Source: Chthoniobacteraceae bacterium (lineage in GTDB: Bacteria > Verrucomicrobiota > Verrucomicrobiia > Chthoniobacterales > Chthoniobacteraceae). Taken from it: DNA of 64,000 nt. Positions 27,375 through 35,229 of the stretch are shown here, piece after piece. The stretch covers positions 124,001 to 188,000 of the forward strand of contig CANFTB010000001.1 in NCBI GenBank assembly GCA_947449735.1. The letters are read 5' to 3'. The number at the start of each line of letters is the position of its first letter. Position 1 is the first letter of the stretch. The position numbers and the translations under genes are program-made. The notes under the pieces were generated by a model. The model was given only the letters and a program-made list of their open reading frames with translations, did no database searches and had not been told where the DNA came from.

Positions 27375-27514
27375 TCTGCAGTCCGTTTTTCGATCTGGCG
27401 CCAAAACGGCGGGTTCCCTGGCACCCAAATCGCCGCACAAAGATCGGGATTGCTTCCATGGCCGAAGCGACTCAAAGGCCAGCAGCCTTTCCAGCAATCC
27501 CGTTTCGGTTTTTT
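27375..27514 (+). ncRNA. Candidate small RNA ending in an intrinsic-type terminator
   Basis: An AT-rich promoter-like stretch (27330-27375) is followed by consecutive inverted repeats on the plus strand: CCGTTTT 27383/AAAACGG 27403; CGGCG 27407/CGCCG 27431; then a long hairpin with a perfect 10-base outer stem CGGGATTGCT 27445/AGCAATCCCG 27493 and inner stem TGGCC 27459/GGCCA 27477. A TTTTTT tract at 27509-27514 follows 6 bases after the stem. No protein frame on either strand looks real. Boundaries are inferred and the family is not recognised. Confidence 0.45.
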
Positions 27515-28395
27515 AGATATATGAATGCAGCGTCATGTCCTCTTCTTTTCTTTTACAATATTTAATTAATACAAGTCCGAATGCAGGGATGGGCTTGATG
27601 ATGCTGTGCTCAATATAAATTATTCGTTCCAAATCGGCCCCTTGATGCATCTGTGTTTTAGTGTTAATTTATCATTAAACGGACCGGATTTTGTTTAGCC
27701 GCGGGATTCCATGCCGGTTTGAATCCTCTGGATTGTCGCCATCCGGGGCGTAGCCGGGATTCTGTCCTCAGAGCCGCGGGTAGGCGCTTGGATCGGTACT
27801 GCCCGATCGAAGTTCGCAGATTGCGGCGTTTGTTCATTAGTTGCACTAATGCATTTGCCGGCTTCTTCACAGAGGAGGACGCCCCCGTCCAACTTCGGTT
27901 TATCCCTGGAAGGATGATGCGCAAATCATTGCTCTTGATAAGTTTAATGAAATATTAAAGCTTCTTTGCAGCCACCCCTCCGAGCAGTGGGCGCCGCCCC
28001 GGAAACCTCGGGTGAGCAAGGCGGCGCTTCCCCGGAACATCGGGTTCTGCAGCGAGAAACTGAGGGACAAAACCTTCATGCCTGAATGCGCATGAGTGAT
28101 TTAGTGGAATTCAAGCAAACGATGCAAACACAAGCAAAGCAGTAGTTTAAATTGACATCTACCGAGGTCGACTTGTGCTATCTGCCGTTCGTTAAGGGGT
28201 TAGAAATTTCAGGAGGTCGATTTTTTTTAAATTATTTCTAGCACTTATAGGGCAGTTCTGCTCCCTTTTGAACGAATTCGAACCACACGAGTCAGACTAG
28301 GGTCGCGTCTCGTACGGAGCACCGGATGAGCTTAACGATTCTACTTGTACACTTAGTCAGCTTGTCTCTTTAATTCTAACAACCCATTATATACC
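27515..28395. other. Long noncoding stretch before the XRE-type regulator
   Basis: The left half is AT-rich. Around 27690-27810 there are GC-rich repeats: AGCCGCGGG occurs twice in direct orientation, and GATCGG 27791/CCGATC 27803 can pair. Around 27991-28047 a stem GCGCCGCC/GGCGGCGC (27991 and 28020) encloses CCCG/CGGG, and a similar CCCCGGAA-TCGGG unit follows. TAGAAAT 28201/ATTTCTA 28234 form another inverted pair. An 86-codon minus frame (27664-27924) is very basic and repeat-like, so I do not call it a gene. Confidence 0.4.
28152..28181 (+). promoter_or_regulatory. Candidate promoter for the XRE-type gene or a long leader
   Basis: There is a perfect -35 hexamer TTGACA at 28152-28157 and a weak -10-like TGCTAT at 28176-28181 (18-base spacer). 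If used, the transcript would have a leader of about 200 bases before the ATG at 28396, which is unusually long for a small regulator gene. Confidence 0.3.
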
Positions 28396-28827
28396 ATGCA
28401 CCAGTTCCGGACACTCCTATCCAAATTTCTTCGGGAGACTAGCTGGACCCAACAGCACCTTGCCGGTCAACTCGACGCGGATCAGGCGACCGTCTCTCGT
28501 TGGCTCAGCGGTCGCGTTCAAATGGGAGGACAGACCCTGAAGAAGTTGCTGACGTTGCTTCCAGATGACCGGAAGAGCGAGCTGCTCGAAGCTTACCTGC
28601 GCGACCAGATTCCCTCCGGCTTTGAGTACCTCGTGGAGTTGAATCCGGCGGTCGAGTCCGAGCACAGCCTCAAGCCGAAGGCCTCGGAACTGGCGGAACT
28701 GCCGAAGACCATGGACCCCGACCTCCGCAAGAGGTTGGTTTACTTCGCCCAGATCGCAATGGGTTCCCCCGAAGTGAGGAAACTGATCGATGTGGTTTTC
28801 AAACTCACAAGCAAAGCGAAACTGTAG
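28396..28827 (+). CDS. XRE-family helix-turn-helix protein
   Basis: This is a 143-residue DNA-binding protein. The N-terminal 55 residues form a Cro/CI-type helix-turn-helix (TQQHLAGQLDADQATVSRWLSG, with the recognition helix around residues 28-37). The C-terminal half is helical and has no recognised sensor domain. It stands alone downstream of more than 1.3 kb of noncoding DNA and may control transcripts in that region. No partner toxin or phage gene lies next to it. No Shine-Dalgarno site is evident before the ATG. Confidence 0.8.
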   Translation: MHQFRTLLSKFLRETSWTQQHLAGQLDADQATVSRWLSGRVQMGGQTLKKLLTLLPDDRKSELLEAYLRDQIPSGFEYLVELNPAVESEHSLKPKASELAELPKTMDPDLRKRLVYFAQIAMGSPEVRKLIDVVFKLTSKAKL

Positions 28828-28896
28828 GGTCGCGGCTTCCGGGGCTTTTGAGCCGTCCTAGCCTCCCTCGCCGTTCCTCGTACCGCAGTATTCTCA

Positions 28897-28930
28897 ACAG
28901 GCCGCCTCCGTTTTTGATGGGGCGGTCTGT
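28897..28930 (+). terminator. Terminator-like hairpin after the XRE-type gene
   Basis: ACAGGCCGCC (28897-28906) pairs with GGCGGTCTGT (28921-28930) over ten positions with one G-T wobble, followed by a short T-rich run (TTCGCTTTTAG). It lies 70 bases beyond the stop codon. Confidence 0.5.
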
Positions 28931-29082
28931 TCGCTTTTAGTTGGGTGCTTGTGGCGGATTTCCATCCGGCGTCCCCTGCTATTCTGGTTCCTGCGACGGC
29001 AGTTTCCGCCTCTTTGCGGCGCAGAAACCAGTCTCATTAGTCCACGGAGACGCCATCAGCCCCAAGTCATTCTGTGGGCCTT

Positions 29083-29628
29083 TCAAAGCCCCGGCGGATG
29101 CCGCATCACATAGCCTGAGGCGGGCCGTGAGCGCATCGACCACTGCGGCCCGGAAGTGTTGGCCTCGCCATATCCAGTGTCCAGTCGGAGTCCTGCAATG
29201 TCGGCAAAAACATGTCCCTTCCTGATATACAGGGTGATGTGCTTTCCCTCCCCTCCCGAGCCGTAGTGGAGAAAGCCCTTTGAATCGCATGGACGGTCCA
29301 ACAGGCCGCCTGCGATCAAAGCGTAGCTCACCGAGCCAGAGCAGTCATACCCGCCGTCTTCTGTCGATCGGTGGCCTCCTCCGTACTTGTAGGGCAGTCC
29401 GACGATTTTATTTCCGCCCTCGATAGCTTTCGCTACCGGTTTGGGAACTCCTTTGGGTGGAAGAGCCTTCCCGGCACACAATGAAGCGGTCCGGTTAGGG
29501 CGATACTTGTAGGTCCATCGCTTGGGCGCGGAGTTGCACGAGGCCAGACTCAGAGCTAGGGCTCCGATCAATGATGGGATGAAAAGCGAAAGCCGCGTCT
29601 TGTGAGAAGGACGGCAGCGGCAGGCCAT
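29083..29628 (-). CDS. NlpC/P60-family lipoprotein (peptidoglycan endopeptidase-like)
   Basis: This is an exported lipoprotein with a long basic n-region, hydrophobic core and lipobox LASC, so it is probably anchored by its Cys to a membrane facing the periplasm. The start at 29628 (MACRCRPSHK) fits the signal; an in-frame ATG at 29661 adds eleven residues. The NlpC/P60 core shows GLPYKYGGGHR, the catalytic Cys in YDCSGSVSYAL (about residue 95) and a His in GKHITLYI (about 130). It likely cleaves peptide stems of peptidoglycan. The length of 181 aa is small but enough for one domain. It is convergent with the XRE-type gene and divergent from fabV. Confidence 0.85.
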   Translation of the reverse strand: MACRCRPSHKTRLSLFIPSLIGALALSLASCNSAPKRWTYKYRPNRTASLCAGKALPPKGVPKPVAKAIEGGNKIVGLPYKYGGGHRSTEDGGYDCSGSVSYALIAGGLLDRPCDSKGFLHYGSGGEGKHITLYIRKGHVFADIAGLRLDTGYGEANTSGPQWSMRSRPASGYVMRHPPGL

Positions 29629-29940
29629 TTTAGTAACAAAGGGATGGTTGGATGGACGCACCTGGGGCGGATTGTAAACTTTTGACTAAACGACCGTACT
29701 GGTTCGTCTGGCGCTCACTAAAATACTCTTCGCGGAACAATGCACAGTCAATCTGCCGTCGAAGCCGCCTCGAGACCGCAGGGCAGTGTATTCCGCAAGT
29801 CACGTTCTTTGTTACGGGTCCCTGTGGATGGCATCTCGAATGTTTGTCTCACCCTAGGCTTCAAGGACACTGTACCGACCAACTCAGAGATTTGATATTT
29901 GAGTTTCCCAAGGCCGTCAGGATTGCTCAATCTGGAAGCC
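29629..29940. other. Intergenic region between divergent NlpC/P60 gene and fabV
   Basis: These 312 bases separate two divergent starts and presumably hold both promoters. I saw no gene, no strong inverted repeat and no near-consensus promoter. A plus-strand frame running into fabV from upstream lacks coding character. Confidence 0.4.
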
Positions 29941-31131
29941 ATGATCATCCAACCGAAAGTCCGGGGTTTTATTTGCGTCACATCGCATCCCGAGGGGTGC
30001 GCGGAACATGTGCGCCAGCAGATGGAATTTGTAAAATCCAAGGGTTCGCTGGCCGGGATGCCCAAGCGGGTATTGGTGTTGGGCGCGTCCACCGGTTACG
30101 GACTTGCCTCCCGGATCGTTCCAGCCTTCGCCGGAGGCGCGGCAACGCTCGGCGTGTTTTTTGAACGCGCTTCGGAAAACGGCAAGCCCGCCAGCGCCGG
30201 ATGGTACAATTCTTGTGCCTTTGAAAAAGCAGCCGCCTCCGCCGGATTGTACGCGAAGAGCATCAACGGCGATGCTTTTTCGGATGAGATCAAAGCCCGG
30301 ACCGTGTCGATGATTAAGGAAGACTTGGGGCAAGTAGATCTGGTGATTTACAGCCTCGCCTCTCCCCGCCGCACGAACCCAAGGACCGGCCTCACGGTAA
30401 AATCCGTTCTAAAGCCGATCGGCGCCCCGTTCACAGCAAAGACGGTCGACACCGACAAGGGTTTGGTGAGCGAAATCACAATCGAGCCCGCATCTGAGGA
30501 GGAAATCTCAGACACCGTCACGGTGATGGGCGGAGAGGACTGGGAGATGTGGATGGATGCACTCGCCGAAGGTGGGGTGCTGGCGCCTGGGGCAAAGACG
30601 GTCGCCTACTCGTACATTGGGCCGGATTTAACCTGGGCAATTTATCGCAATGGCACGATCGGACGCGCAAAGGAAGATCTGGAATCGACGGCGGGAAGGA
30701 TTTCCGAAAAATTATCGGCATCCGGCGGGGGAGCTTACGTGTCTGTCAACAAGGCTCTGGTCACGCAGGCCAGCAGCGCCATTCCGGTGGTACCTCTTTA
30801 CATCTCGCTGCTATATAAAGTCATGAAGGAGAAGGGGCTGCACGAGGGGTGCATCGAGCAGATCCAGCGTCTTTTTGCGGAACACCTGTACAATGGAGCC
30901 TCCCCCAAACTCGACGAGGCGGGCCGGATCCGTATCGATGACTGGGAAATGCGCCCGGACATTCAGACGGCGGTCGCGGCCCTCTGGCCGACGGTTTCCT
31001 CGGAGAACCTGCCCCAGATTTCGGACATCGCGGGCTACAGGGAGGAGTTTTTGCGTCTTTTTGGATTCGGCCTGCCTGGAGTCGACTACGCCGCCGAAGT
31101 GGATCCCGATGTTCCCCTGCCCTCCGCCTGA
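29941..31131 (+). CDS. fabV: Trans-2-enoyl-ACP reductase FabV
   Basis: FabV performs the last reduction of each fatty-acid elongation round with NAD(P)H and is an alternative to FabI, often triclosan-insensitive. The ATG at 29941 gives the family N-terminus (MIIQPKVRGFICVTSHPEGC) and a 396-aa length, as usual. The cofactor loop is LGASTGYGLASR (residues 47-58), with YSLASPRRTNPRTG near 140. The active-site motif Tyr-x8-Lys is visible in YRNGTIGRAK at about residues 236-245. The gene is isolated from other fab genes. Assignment is secure. Confidence 0.96.
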   Translation: MIIQPKVRGFICVTSHPEGCAEHVRQQMEFVKSKGSLAGMPKRVLVLGASTGYGLASRIVPAFAGGAATLGVFFERASENGKPASAGWYNSCAFEKAAASAGLYAKSINGDAFSDEIKARTVSMIKEDLGQVDLVIYSLASPRRTNPRTGLTVKSVLKPIGAPFTAKTVDTDKGLVSEITIEPASEEEISDTVTVMGGEDWEMWMDALAEGGVLAPGAKTVAYSYIGPDLTWAIYRNGTIGRAKEDLESTAGRISEKLSASGGGAYVSVNKALVTQASSAIPVVPLYISLLYKVMKEKGLHEGCIEQIQRLFAEHLYNGASPKLDEAGRIRIDDWEMRPDIQTAVAALWPTVSSENLPQISDIAGYREEFLRLFGFGLPGVDYAAEVDPDVPLPSA

Positions 31132-31215
31132 GGCTGGGAAACCGAGAACCTGCCAGAAACCTGCGCGAAGTCCGGCAGGTCAACCGGCGCAGCAAAGTGG
31201 GCCTAACGGGCCCCG

Positions 31216-32136
31216 TCAGGACAGCAATCGCAAGGCGACTTGCGTACTGGTGTTTGCCTGCACGGTGAGGGCTGCGCCGGATTGCGCCAAAATATTCGCT
31301 CGAGACAGCTTGGTCACTTCGGCTGCGACGTCAGTGTCAGTGACGCGACTGTGGACGGACTCCATGGCTGCCTGAGAGATTTCCAGCGAATCGAGCGCGA
31401 AATGGAGACTCTGCTGCTCGGCACCGTTCCGGGCGGAAACGAAGGCGAACATGTCGATCATGAACGAAAGCTTGGTGATGTTGGCTCCTGTCATGTCTGT
31501 TACTTTGTTGGAAAGGTAATTGCCCCCGGGGGTCCCCCAAAGCTGGTCCAGATCGACCTGACTGATGTCCATCGAACGGGAACCGTCCGCGCTCATCGTA
31601 ATTTTGAGCTGCTGGGGCGTGGAGTCTATGGTGTAGCCGGTATTGAATGCGATCATCGGCACACCATTAAAAGTCGGAGCCGTCACCCGCTGCGACGGGT
31701 CGAGAGATTCAATTCCGTTCCCAGGCCCCACACTCGGGTCGCCCACACCGTCGCGCGAGTTCCCAAAGTTAGTGTCATACTCGTTGAAGAGGTGAGTCCA
31801 TTCCGACTGGTAACTGGCGATATCTGAGGAGGATTTCGTCGGGTCGGCAGCCTGGGTGGCGAGCTCAAAAAAGCGCTCGACCAGCTTTGCTCCATGCTGG
31901 ATGACCCCAGCCTGTGTCTGGAGAAAGGACAGGGCGTTCGCGATGTTGTCCTTGATGATTTCGCCTCGTTTGAGTCCCGAAGAGAGGTTGAGCGAAACGC
32001 CTGCGCCGCTAGGATCATCTTCAATCCGTTCCACTTTGGATCCCGAGGAAAGCCGCTCCAAGGAGCGCTGCTGGGCCGCCTGCGACTTCAAAAAGCCGAA
32101 AGACAGTTGGGAGTTTCCGGTGGAAGAGAGGTTCAT
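31216..32136 (-). CDS. Flagellin-like protein
   Basis: This is a 306-residue filament-type protein without signal peptide, starting at 32136 (MNLSSTGNSQLSFGF). The N-terminal D0/D1 helices contain the flagellin hallmark RLSSGSKVERIEDDPSGAG (about 28-46). The C-terminal D1/D0 helices end in NILAQSGAALTVQANTS followed by a leucine pair, as in flagellins. The central variable part (about 130-220) is short. It would be exported by the flagellar type III system and polymerise into a filament, but no other flagellar gene is in this window. It could be a true FliC or a hook-junction FlgL relative; the ends favour flagellin. Confidence 0.88.
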   Translation of the reverse strand: MNLSSTGNSQLSFGFLKSQAAQQRSLERLSSGSKVERIEDDPSGAGVSLNLSSGLKRGEIIKDNIANALSFLQTQAGVIQHGAKLVERFFELATQAADPTKSSSDIASYQSEWTHLFNEYDTNFGNSRDGVGDPSVGPGNGIESLDPSQRVTAPTFNGVPMIAFNTGYTIDSTPQQLKITMSADGSRSMDISQVDLDQLWGTPGGNYLSNKVTDMTGANITKLSFMIDMFAFVSARNGAEQQSLHFALDSLEISQAAMESVHSRVTDTDVAAEVTKLSRANILAQSGAALTVQANTSTQVALRLLS

Positions 32137-32324
32137 GGTACGTGGTTTAAGGTTTTTAACCCGGCTTTCATGACGCAGGGAGAACGCCAGCAAACGTTAC
32201 TGGAAAATTCGAACTCCGACAACCCTCTAGTCCCCCAGAGGCTCCCTCCTGAAACTTATGAATACTTCGTTCCGAAAAGGTTACAAAATATGCAAAAGGA
32301 GCATTGCGCCGACGCTCCCCTCAT

Positions 32325-33512
32325 CTAGGGGCTGCCGACGGCGGTGGCGAGCACTTCCGCCACGCGGGTCAACTCCGACTCCGTGTTGTAAAAATGGGGA
32401 CTGAACCGGAGGTATTCACGCCCCTCTCGGTCGAACCTCAGCGATGCGACGACCCCTTCGAGTTCGAGCCGTGCGAACACTTTGGAGGCGGGGACCAGAG
32501 GGTGCCAGACCGTCAGTATTCCGCTCGAATGAGGACCGTCCAAAGGGCCCACAGCCCTGAATCCAAGAGGCAAAAGAAGGGAGAGCAGAAAGGACCTCAG
32601 AGCGCTCACCCTGGCTGCGATGGACTCCACACCTTTGGCGAGCAGCAACTCGAGGGCGGCCTTCATGCCGTAAACCCCCGCTGCATTGAGAACACCCGGC
32701 TCATAACGCTGGGCCGTCGCCACGAACTCAACCTTATCCTGGGTCAGAAAACGCGGACTGTTTACGTTCCACGCTCCCAAAAGGGTGGGCCGGACGGTCT
32801 CGAAATGACGTTCAGCCACGTAGACGATTCCCATCGCCATGGGCCCCAGCATCCACTTGTGGGCATCAGCGCTCAGCATGTCCACGTGCGCCTTGCAGAC
32901 ATCCAGCGGAAAGACCCCCAGTGTCTGGATGGCATCCAGAGCAAAGAGAATCCCCCGCGCATGCAACAGGCTTCCGATGGCCTCGACATCGAGCCTGTAG
33001 CCGCTGAAAAAATGGCAACTGGCCAGCGCCACCAGCCGGGTGCGGGGAGACAGGACTTTCTCGAGCGCCTCGGGAGTGACGGCTCCTGGCTCATCCACCT
33101 GCAAACGACGAACAACCACCCCTTTACGCGCGAGCTCCAGCCAGGGGTATACATTCGCGGGATAATCGTCCGCGTAGCACACCACCTCGTCCCCGGCGGA
33201 CCAGTCAATGCCATTGGCAAAAAGGCTCAGTCCAAGAGAGGTTGGCCCTAGAAGCGCGATCTCCTGCCAGCGCGCGCCGATGAGCGTAGCAGCGAGTTCG
33301 CGGGTCGTGCGGAAATCTCGTAGAACGCCAGCGAACTCCTGCGGCATCTCAGCCGACTGCATTGCGTATTCCGCCATCGCCTCTGCAACCCTACGAGGAA
33401 GGGCTGTGACCGCGGCGTGCGCTAGAAATATCCGCTCTTTGCAAACCGGAAATGCGTGACGCCGGGCGTTCTCATCCGACTCCGAGGAAGGAGGTTTGCC
33501 CGGGATGCTCAC
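32325..33512 (-). CDS. Class V aminotransferase (PLP enzyme)
   Basis: This is a PLP-dependent fold type I enzyme of 395 aa, close to cysteine desulfurase/isopenicillin N epimerase-like members. The PLP lysine lies in DMLSADAHKWMLGPMAMG (about residue 218), with upstream Asp and Gln of ALDAIQTLGVFP near 190, as in class V. FLAHAAVTALP at the N-terminus and RFSPHFYNTESEL at the C-terminus match the family. Its ATG overlaps the stop of the RelE-like gene (ATGA), so the two are translationally coupled. The substrate cannot be inferred, and no Fe-S or Moco genes are adjacent. Confidence 0.87.
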   Translation of the reverse strand: MSIPGKPPSSESDENARRHAFPVCKERIFLAHAAVTALPRRVAEAMAEYAMQSAEMPQEFAGVLRDFRTTRELAATLIGARWQEIALLGPTSLGLSLFANGIDWSAGDEVVCYADDYPANVYPWLELARKGVVVRRLQVDEPGAVTPEALEKVLSPRTRLVALASCHFFSGYRLDVEAIGSLLHARGILFALDAIQTLGVFPLDVCKAHVDMLSADAHKWMLGPMAMGIVYVAERHFETVRPTLLGAWNVNSPRFLTQDKVEFVATAQRYEPGVLNAAGVYGMKAALELLLAKGVESIAARVSALRSFLLSLLLPLGFRAVGPLDGPHSSGILTVWHPLVPASKVFARLELEGVVASLRFDREGREYLRFSPHFYNTESELTRVAEVLATAVGSP

Positions 33513-33874
33513 GACTTGCGCGCGGCGCGCCCCGCGTCAATAAGCTCCCAGAACTTGCGGTTTCCGGCGAGTTCCGAGTCCTCCGATGGCATGGGAAGCG
33601 ACGCCCTGAACAAGAAATCGCGGAAAGTGTTGCGGTGCAGCACCCGGTGGATGGTGATACCCTCTGGTACGCGTTCAAAGTAAATACGGTAGTCGCGGAC
33701 CCTGAAGCGGCAAAGCTTCTTGCCATCCCTTTCAATGACTCCAAACCGTTCTGGATCGGACTTCTCGAGTTCCTCCGGGAGCACTTCGAACTCGGAAAGA
33801 AGATCCAGCTGTAATTCGGTAGGTAGCGCAGACATTTCTGCGGCGCTTAGGTCATTAAAAACTACCTGGAACAT
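33509..33874 (-). CDS. RelE/ParE-fold cytotoxin-like protein
   Basis: This is a 121-residue protein. Its central part carries the RelE/ParE strand pattern: PERFGVIERDGKKLCRFRVRDYRIYF (about 41-66), then ITIHRVLHRNTFRDF. An Arg-rich strand precedes a short C-terminal extension (about 25 residues) not seen in minimal toxins. No antitoxin gene lies upstream (141 bases of noncoding DNA follow its start), and the downstream partner is an aminotransferase overlapped by 4 bases. It may therefore be a domesticated RelE-fold protein instead of a mobile toxin. Confidence 0.7.
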   Translation of the reverse strand: MFQVVFNDLSAAEMSALPTELQLDLLSEFEVLPEELEKSDPERFGVIERDGKKLCRFRVRDYRIYFERVPEGITIHRVLHRNTFRDFLFRASLPMPSEDSELAGNRKFWELIDAGRAARKS

Positions 33875-34015
33875 GAATGGAGAATGAGCCGTGGAATTGA
33901 AACGCGGAGGCAGCTATACGCATCTCGCGCCCTTCCACAAGGAAAAGCGCAGCTTGCCCGGTGCTGCAGTGGAGCCGTGCAAATCCCGGAAACGCACCCA
34001 CGGAGGCAGGCGGGC

Positions 34016-34447
34016 CTACAAGCCCCAGATTTTCTTCGCCTCCTTAAAGGCCTCTAGAGCGTCTTGGGTGTTGCCCGCCTTTTCGTGAACGAAAGCAATT
34101 CCCATCCATGCCTCAGCGGACTTGCTGTTCAATCGAACGGCCTCTTTGAAGGCCTTCAGCGCAGATTCGTCCTGCTCCTCCCGCAACAACTGGCGCCCAG
34201 CTTCCAGAGACGCCAGAGCCAGACGCCTAGCCTGTGCGCGGCGGGCTGCAGCGAGCTTTTTCTTCTTGGCCGCCAAGCGGGCTGCGGCTGCAGCCTTCTC
34301 GGAGGTGTTCTTGGAACCTGTGGACGCCTTGGAGGCCGTCTTGGCTGCCGAATCCTGAGAGGTCAGAACAACGGGGGACAACCGCTTGGGCTGGCACGCC
34401 GCAAACAGAATGGAAATCGAGAGGAGGAGTGAAAGGTTAAGTTTCAT
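34016..34447 (-). CDS. TPR-containing lipoprotein
   Basis: This is a 143-residue lipoprotein with lipobox FAAC (signal NLSLLLSISILFAAC from the ATG at 34447). An Ala/Lys/Arg-rich linker (about 40-85) is followed by two tetratricopeptide-like helical pairs (SALKAFKEAVRLNSKSAEAW and the NTQDALEAFKEAKK repeat). Such small TPR lipoproteins usually scaffold envelope complexes. The start at 34558 would place 37 extra residues before the signal and is rejected. It is divergent from a small membrane protein gene, with only 31 bases between starts. Confidence 0.75.
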   Translation of the reverse strand: MKLNLSLLLSISILFAACQPKRLSPVVLTSQDSAAKTASKASTGSKNTSEKAAAAARLAAKKKKLAAARRAQARRLALASLEAGRQLLREEQDESALKAFKEAVRLNSKSAEAWMGIAFVHEKAGNTQDALEAFKEAKKIWGL

Positions 34448-34478
34448 CTGGGCGGCTTTACTTTCTACTAAATTCCCA

Positions 34479-34811
34479 ATGCCCACCAACTGCAAATCTA
34501 ATTTCATCCGCTCGACAAGCCGGCACCCTCGGACAGACAATGCTGGCGTGGGTTCCAATCGTCCATCTTTGGTCAGAAATTTCGCAATCGGCGGACTTGT
34601 GTTCGCGGAGATTTACATGATTTTCACGGTTTCCGCCCCCCGCCTTCACGGGGATCCCATTCCGTGGGACGCGCTGATGATGCGGATGGCCGCGCTTGCG
34701 GTTCTGTTCGGTCCTTTCGGGCTTGCCTTGGGAACGGGTGTCGGACTGTTGGTAGATGGAGCGGTGCGGAGCCTGAGGAAAAAGCCCTCTAAAGGTTCTG
34801 ATCATCTCTAA
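34479..34811 (+). CDS. Small two-helix membrane protein
   Basis: This is a 110-residue protein from the ATG at 34479. Two hydrophobic segments (about residues 32-49 and 66-92) flank a short periplasmic or cytoplasmic loop with PRLHGDPIPWDAL. The C-terminus is basic. No family is recognised. An earlier in-frame ATG at 34386 overlaps the divergent lipoprotein gene and is less likely. It ends 78 bases before the next lipoprotein gene. Confidence 0.55.
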   Translation: MPTNCKSNFIRSTSRHPRTDNAGVGSNRPSLVRNFAIGGLVFAEIYMIFTVSAPRLHGDPIPWDALMMRMAALAVLFGPFGLALGTGVGLLVDGAVRSLRKKPSKGSDHL

Positions 34812-34889
34812 GGTTCCTTAGGTTCGTCGGTTTTAGGTTGTGCTTGCACGGCGCTTCCAACTTAAGATGCCCCTTGCGGTATTAAATCT

Positions 34890-35162
34890 ATGAAACAAAC
34901 CCTACTCCTTCCCGTCGTGGCAGCCGTTCTCTTCGTTGGCTGCGAACCTCAGAAACCGGCCGAAAAGCCCGCTGAATCGGCCGCCCCCGCAGCTGAAAAG
35001 CCCGCAGCACCTGCTCCGGCACCTGCTCCGGCACCTGCTCCGGCACCTGCCCCGGCACCTGCTCCGGCACCTGCTCCGGCACCTGCTCCGGCACCTGCCC
35101 CGGCACCCGCTCCGGCACCCGCTCCGGCACCCGCTCCGGCACCCGCTCCGGCAGACAAGTAA
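34890..35162 (+). CDS. Ala-Pro repeat lipoprotein
   Basis: This is a 90-residue precursor. The signal peptide (KQTLLLPVVAAVLFVGC) ends in a lipobox with Cys18, then comes an Ala/Pro/Glu/Lys segment and twelve identical Ala-Pro-Ala-Pro units before a short DK tail. Such extended, rigid Ala-Pro arms can bridge the periplasm, as known for TonB-like linkers, but no functional domain follows, so it may be a spacer, a wall anchor or an abundant small lipoprotein. A strong intrinsic terminator lies 30 bases downstream. The gene is real by signal peptide and terminator, although the repeat also leaves other frames open. Confidence 0.75.
   Translation: MKQTLLLPVVAAVLFVGCEPQKPAEKPAESAAPAAEKPAAPAPAPAPAPAPAPAPAPAPAPAPAPAPAPAPAPAPAPAPAPAPAPAPADK
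35007..35150 (+). repeat. Twelve-unit 12-base minisatellite encoding Ala-Pro-Ala-Pro
   Basis: Twelve tandem copies of a 12-base unit (GCACCTGCTCCG and two close variants). Variant order is A-A-A-B-A-A-A-B-C-C-C-C, where B has GCC-CCG and C has CCC for the first Pro codon, so a 48-base block is itself duplicated. Unit gain or loss would keep the reading frame. Confidence 0.95.
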
Positions 35163-35191
35163 TTTACAGCCAAAATTTTAATTCAAAAACT

Positions 35192-35226
35192 CCCGTCGGA
35201 GCGCCCCCGCGCCCGGCGGGTTTTTT
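35192..35226 (+). terminator. Strong intrinsic terminator after the Ala-Pro lipoprotein gene
   Basis: Bases 35192-35199 pair with 35213-35220 and 35201-35204 pair with 35209-35212 around a CCCC loop (12 pairs, one bulged A, one wobble), followed directly by TTTTTTATTTT. It sits between convergent genes. Confidence 0.9.
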
Positions 35227-35229
35227 ATT

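Noticed and set aside
27720..27770. Minus-strand ACAGAATCCCGGCTAC resembling the RNase P RNA 3' end
   Set aside because: The other conserved RNase P segments are missing within 400 bases upstream, so this is a chance or repeat match.
29899..29940. Upstream extension of fabV to 29899
   Set aside because: The family N-terminus begins at the ATG at 29941, which gives the normal length.
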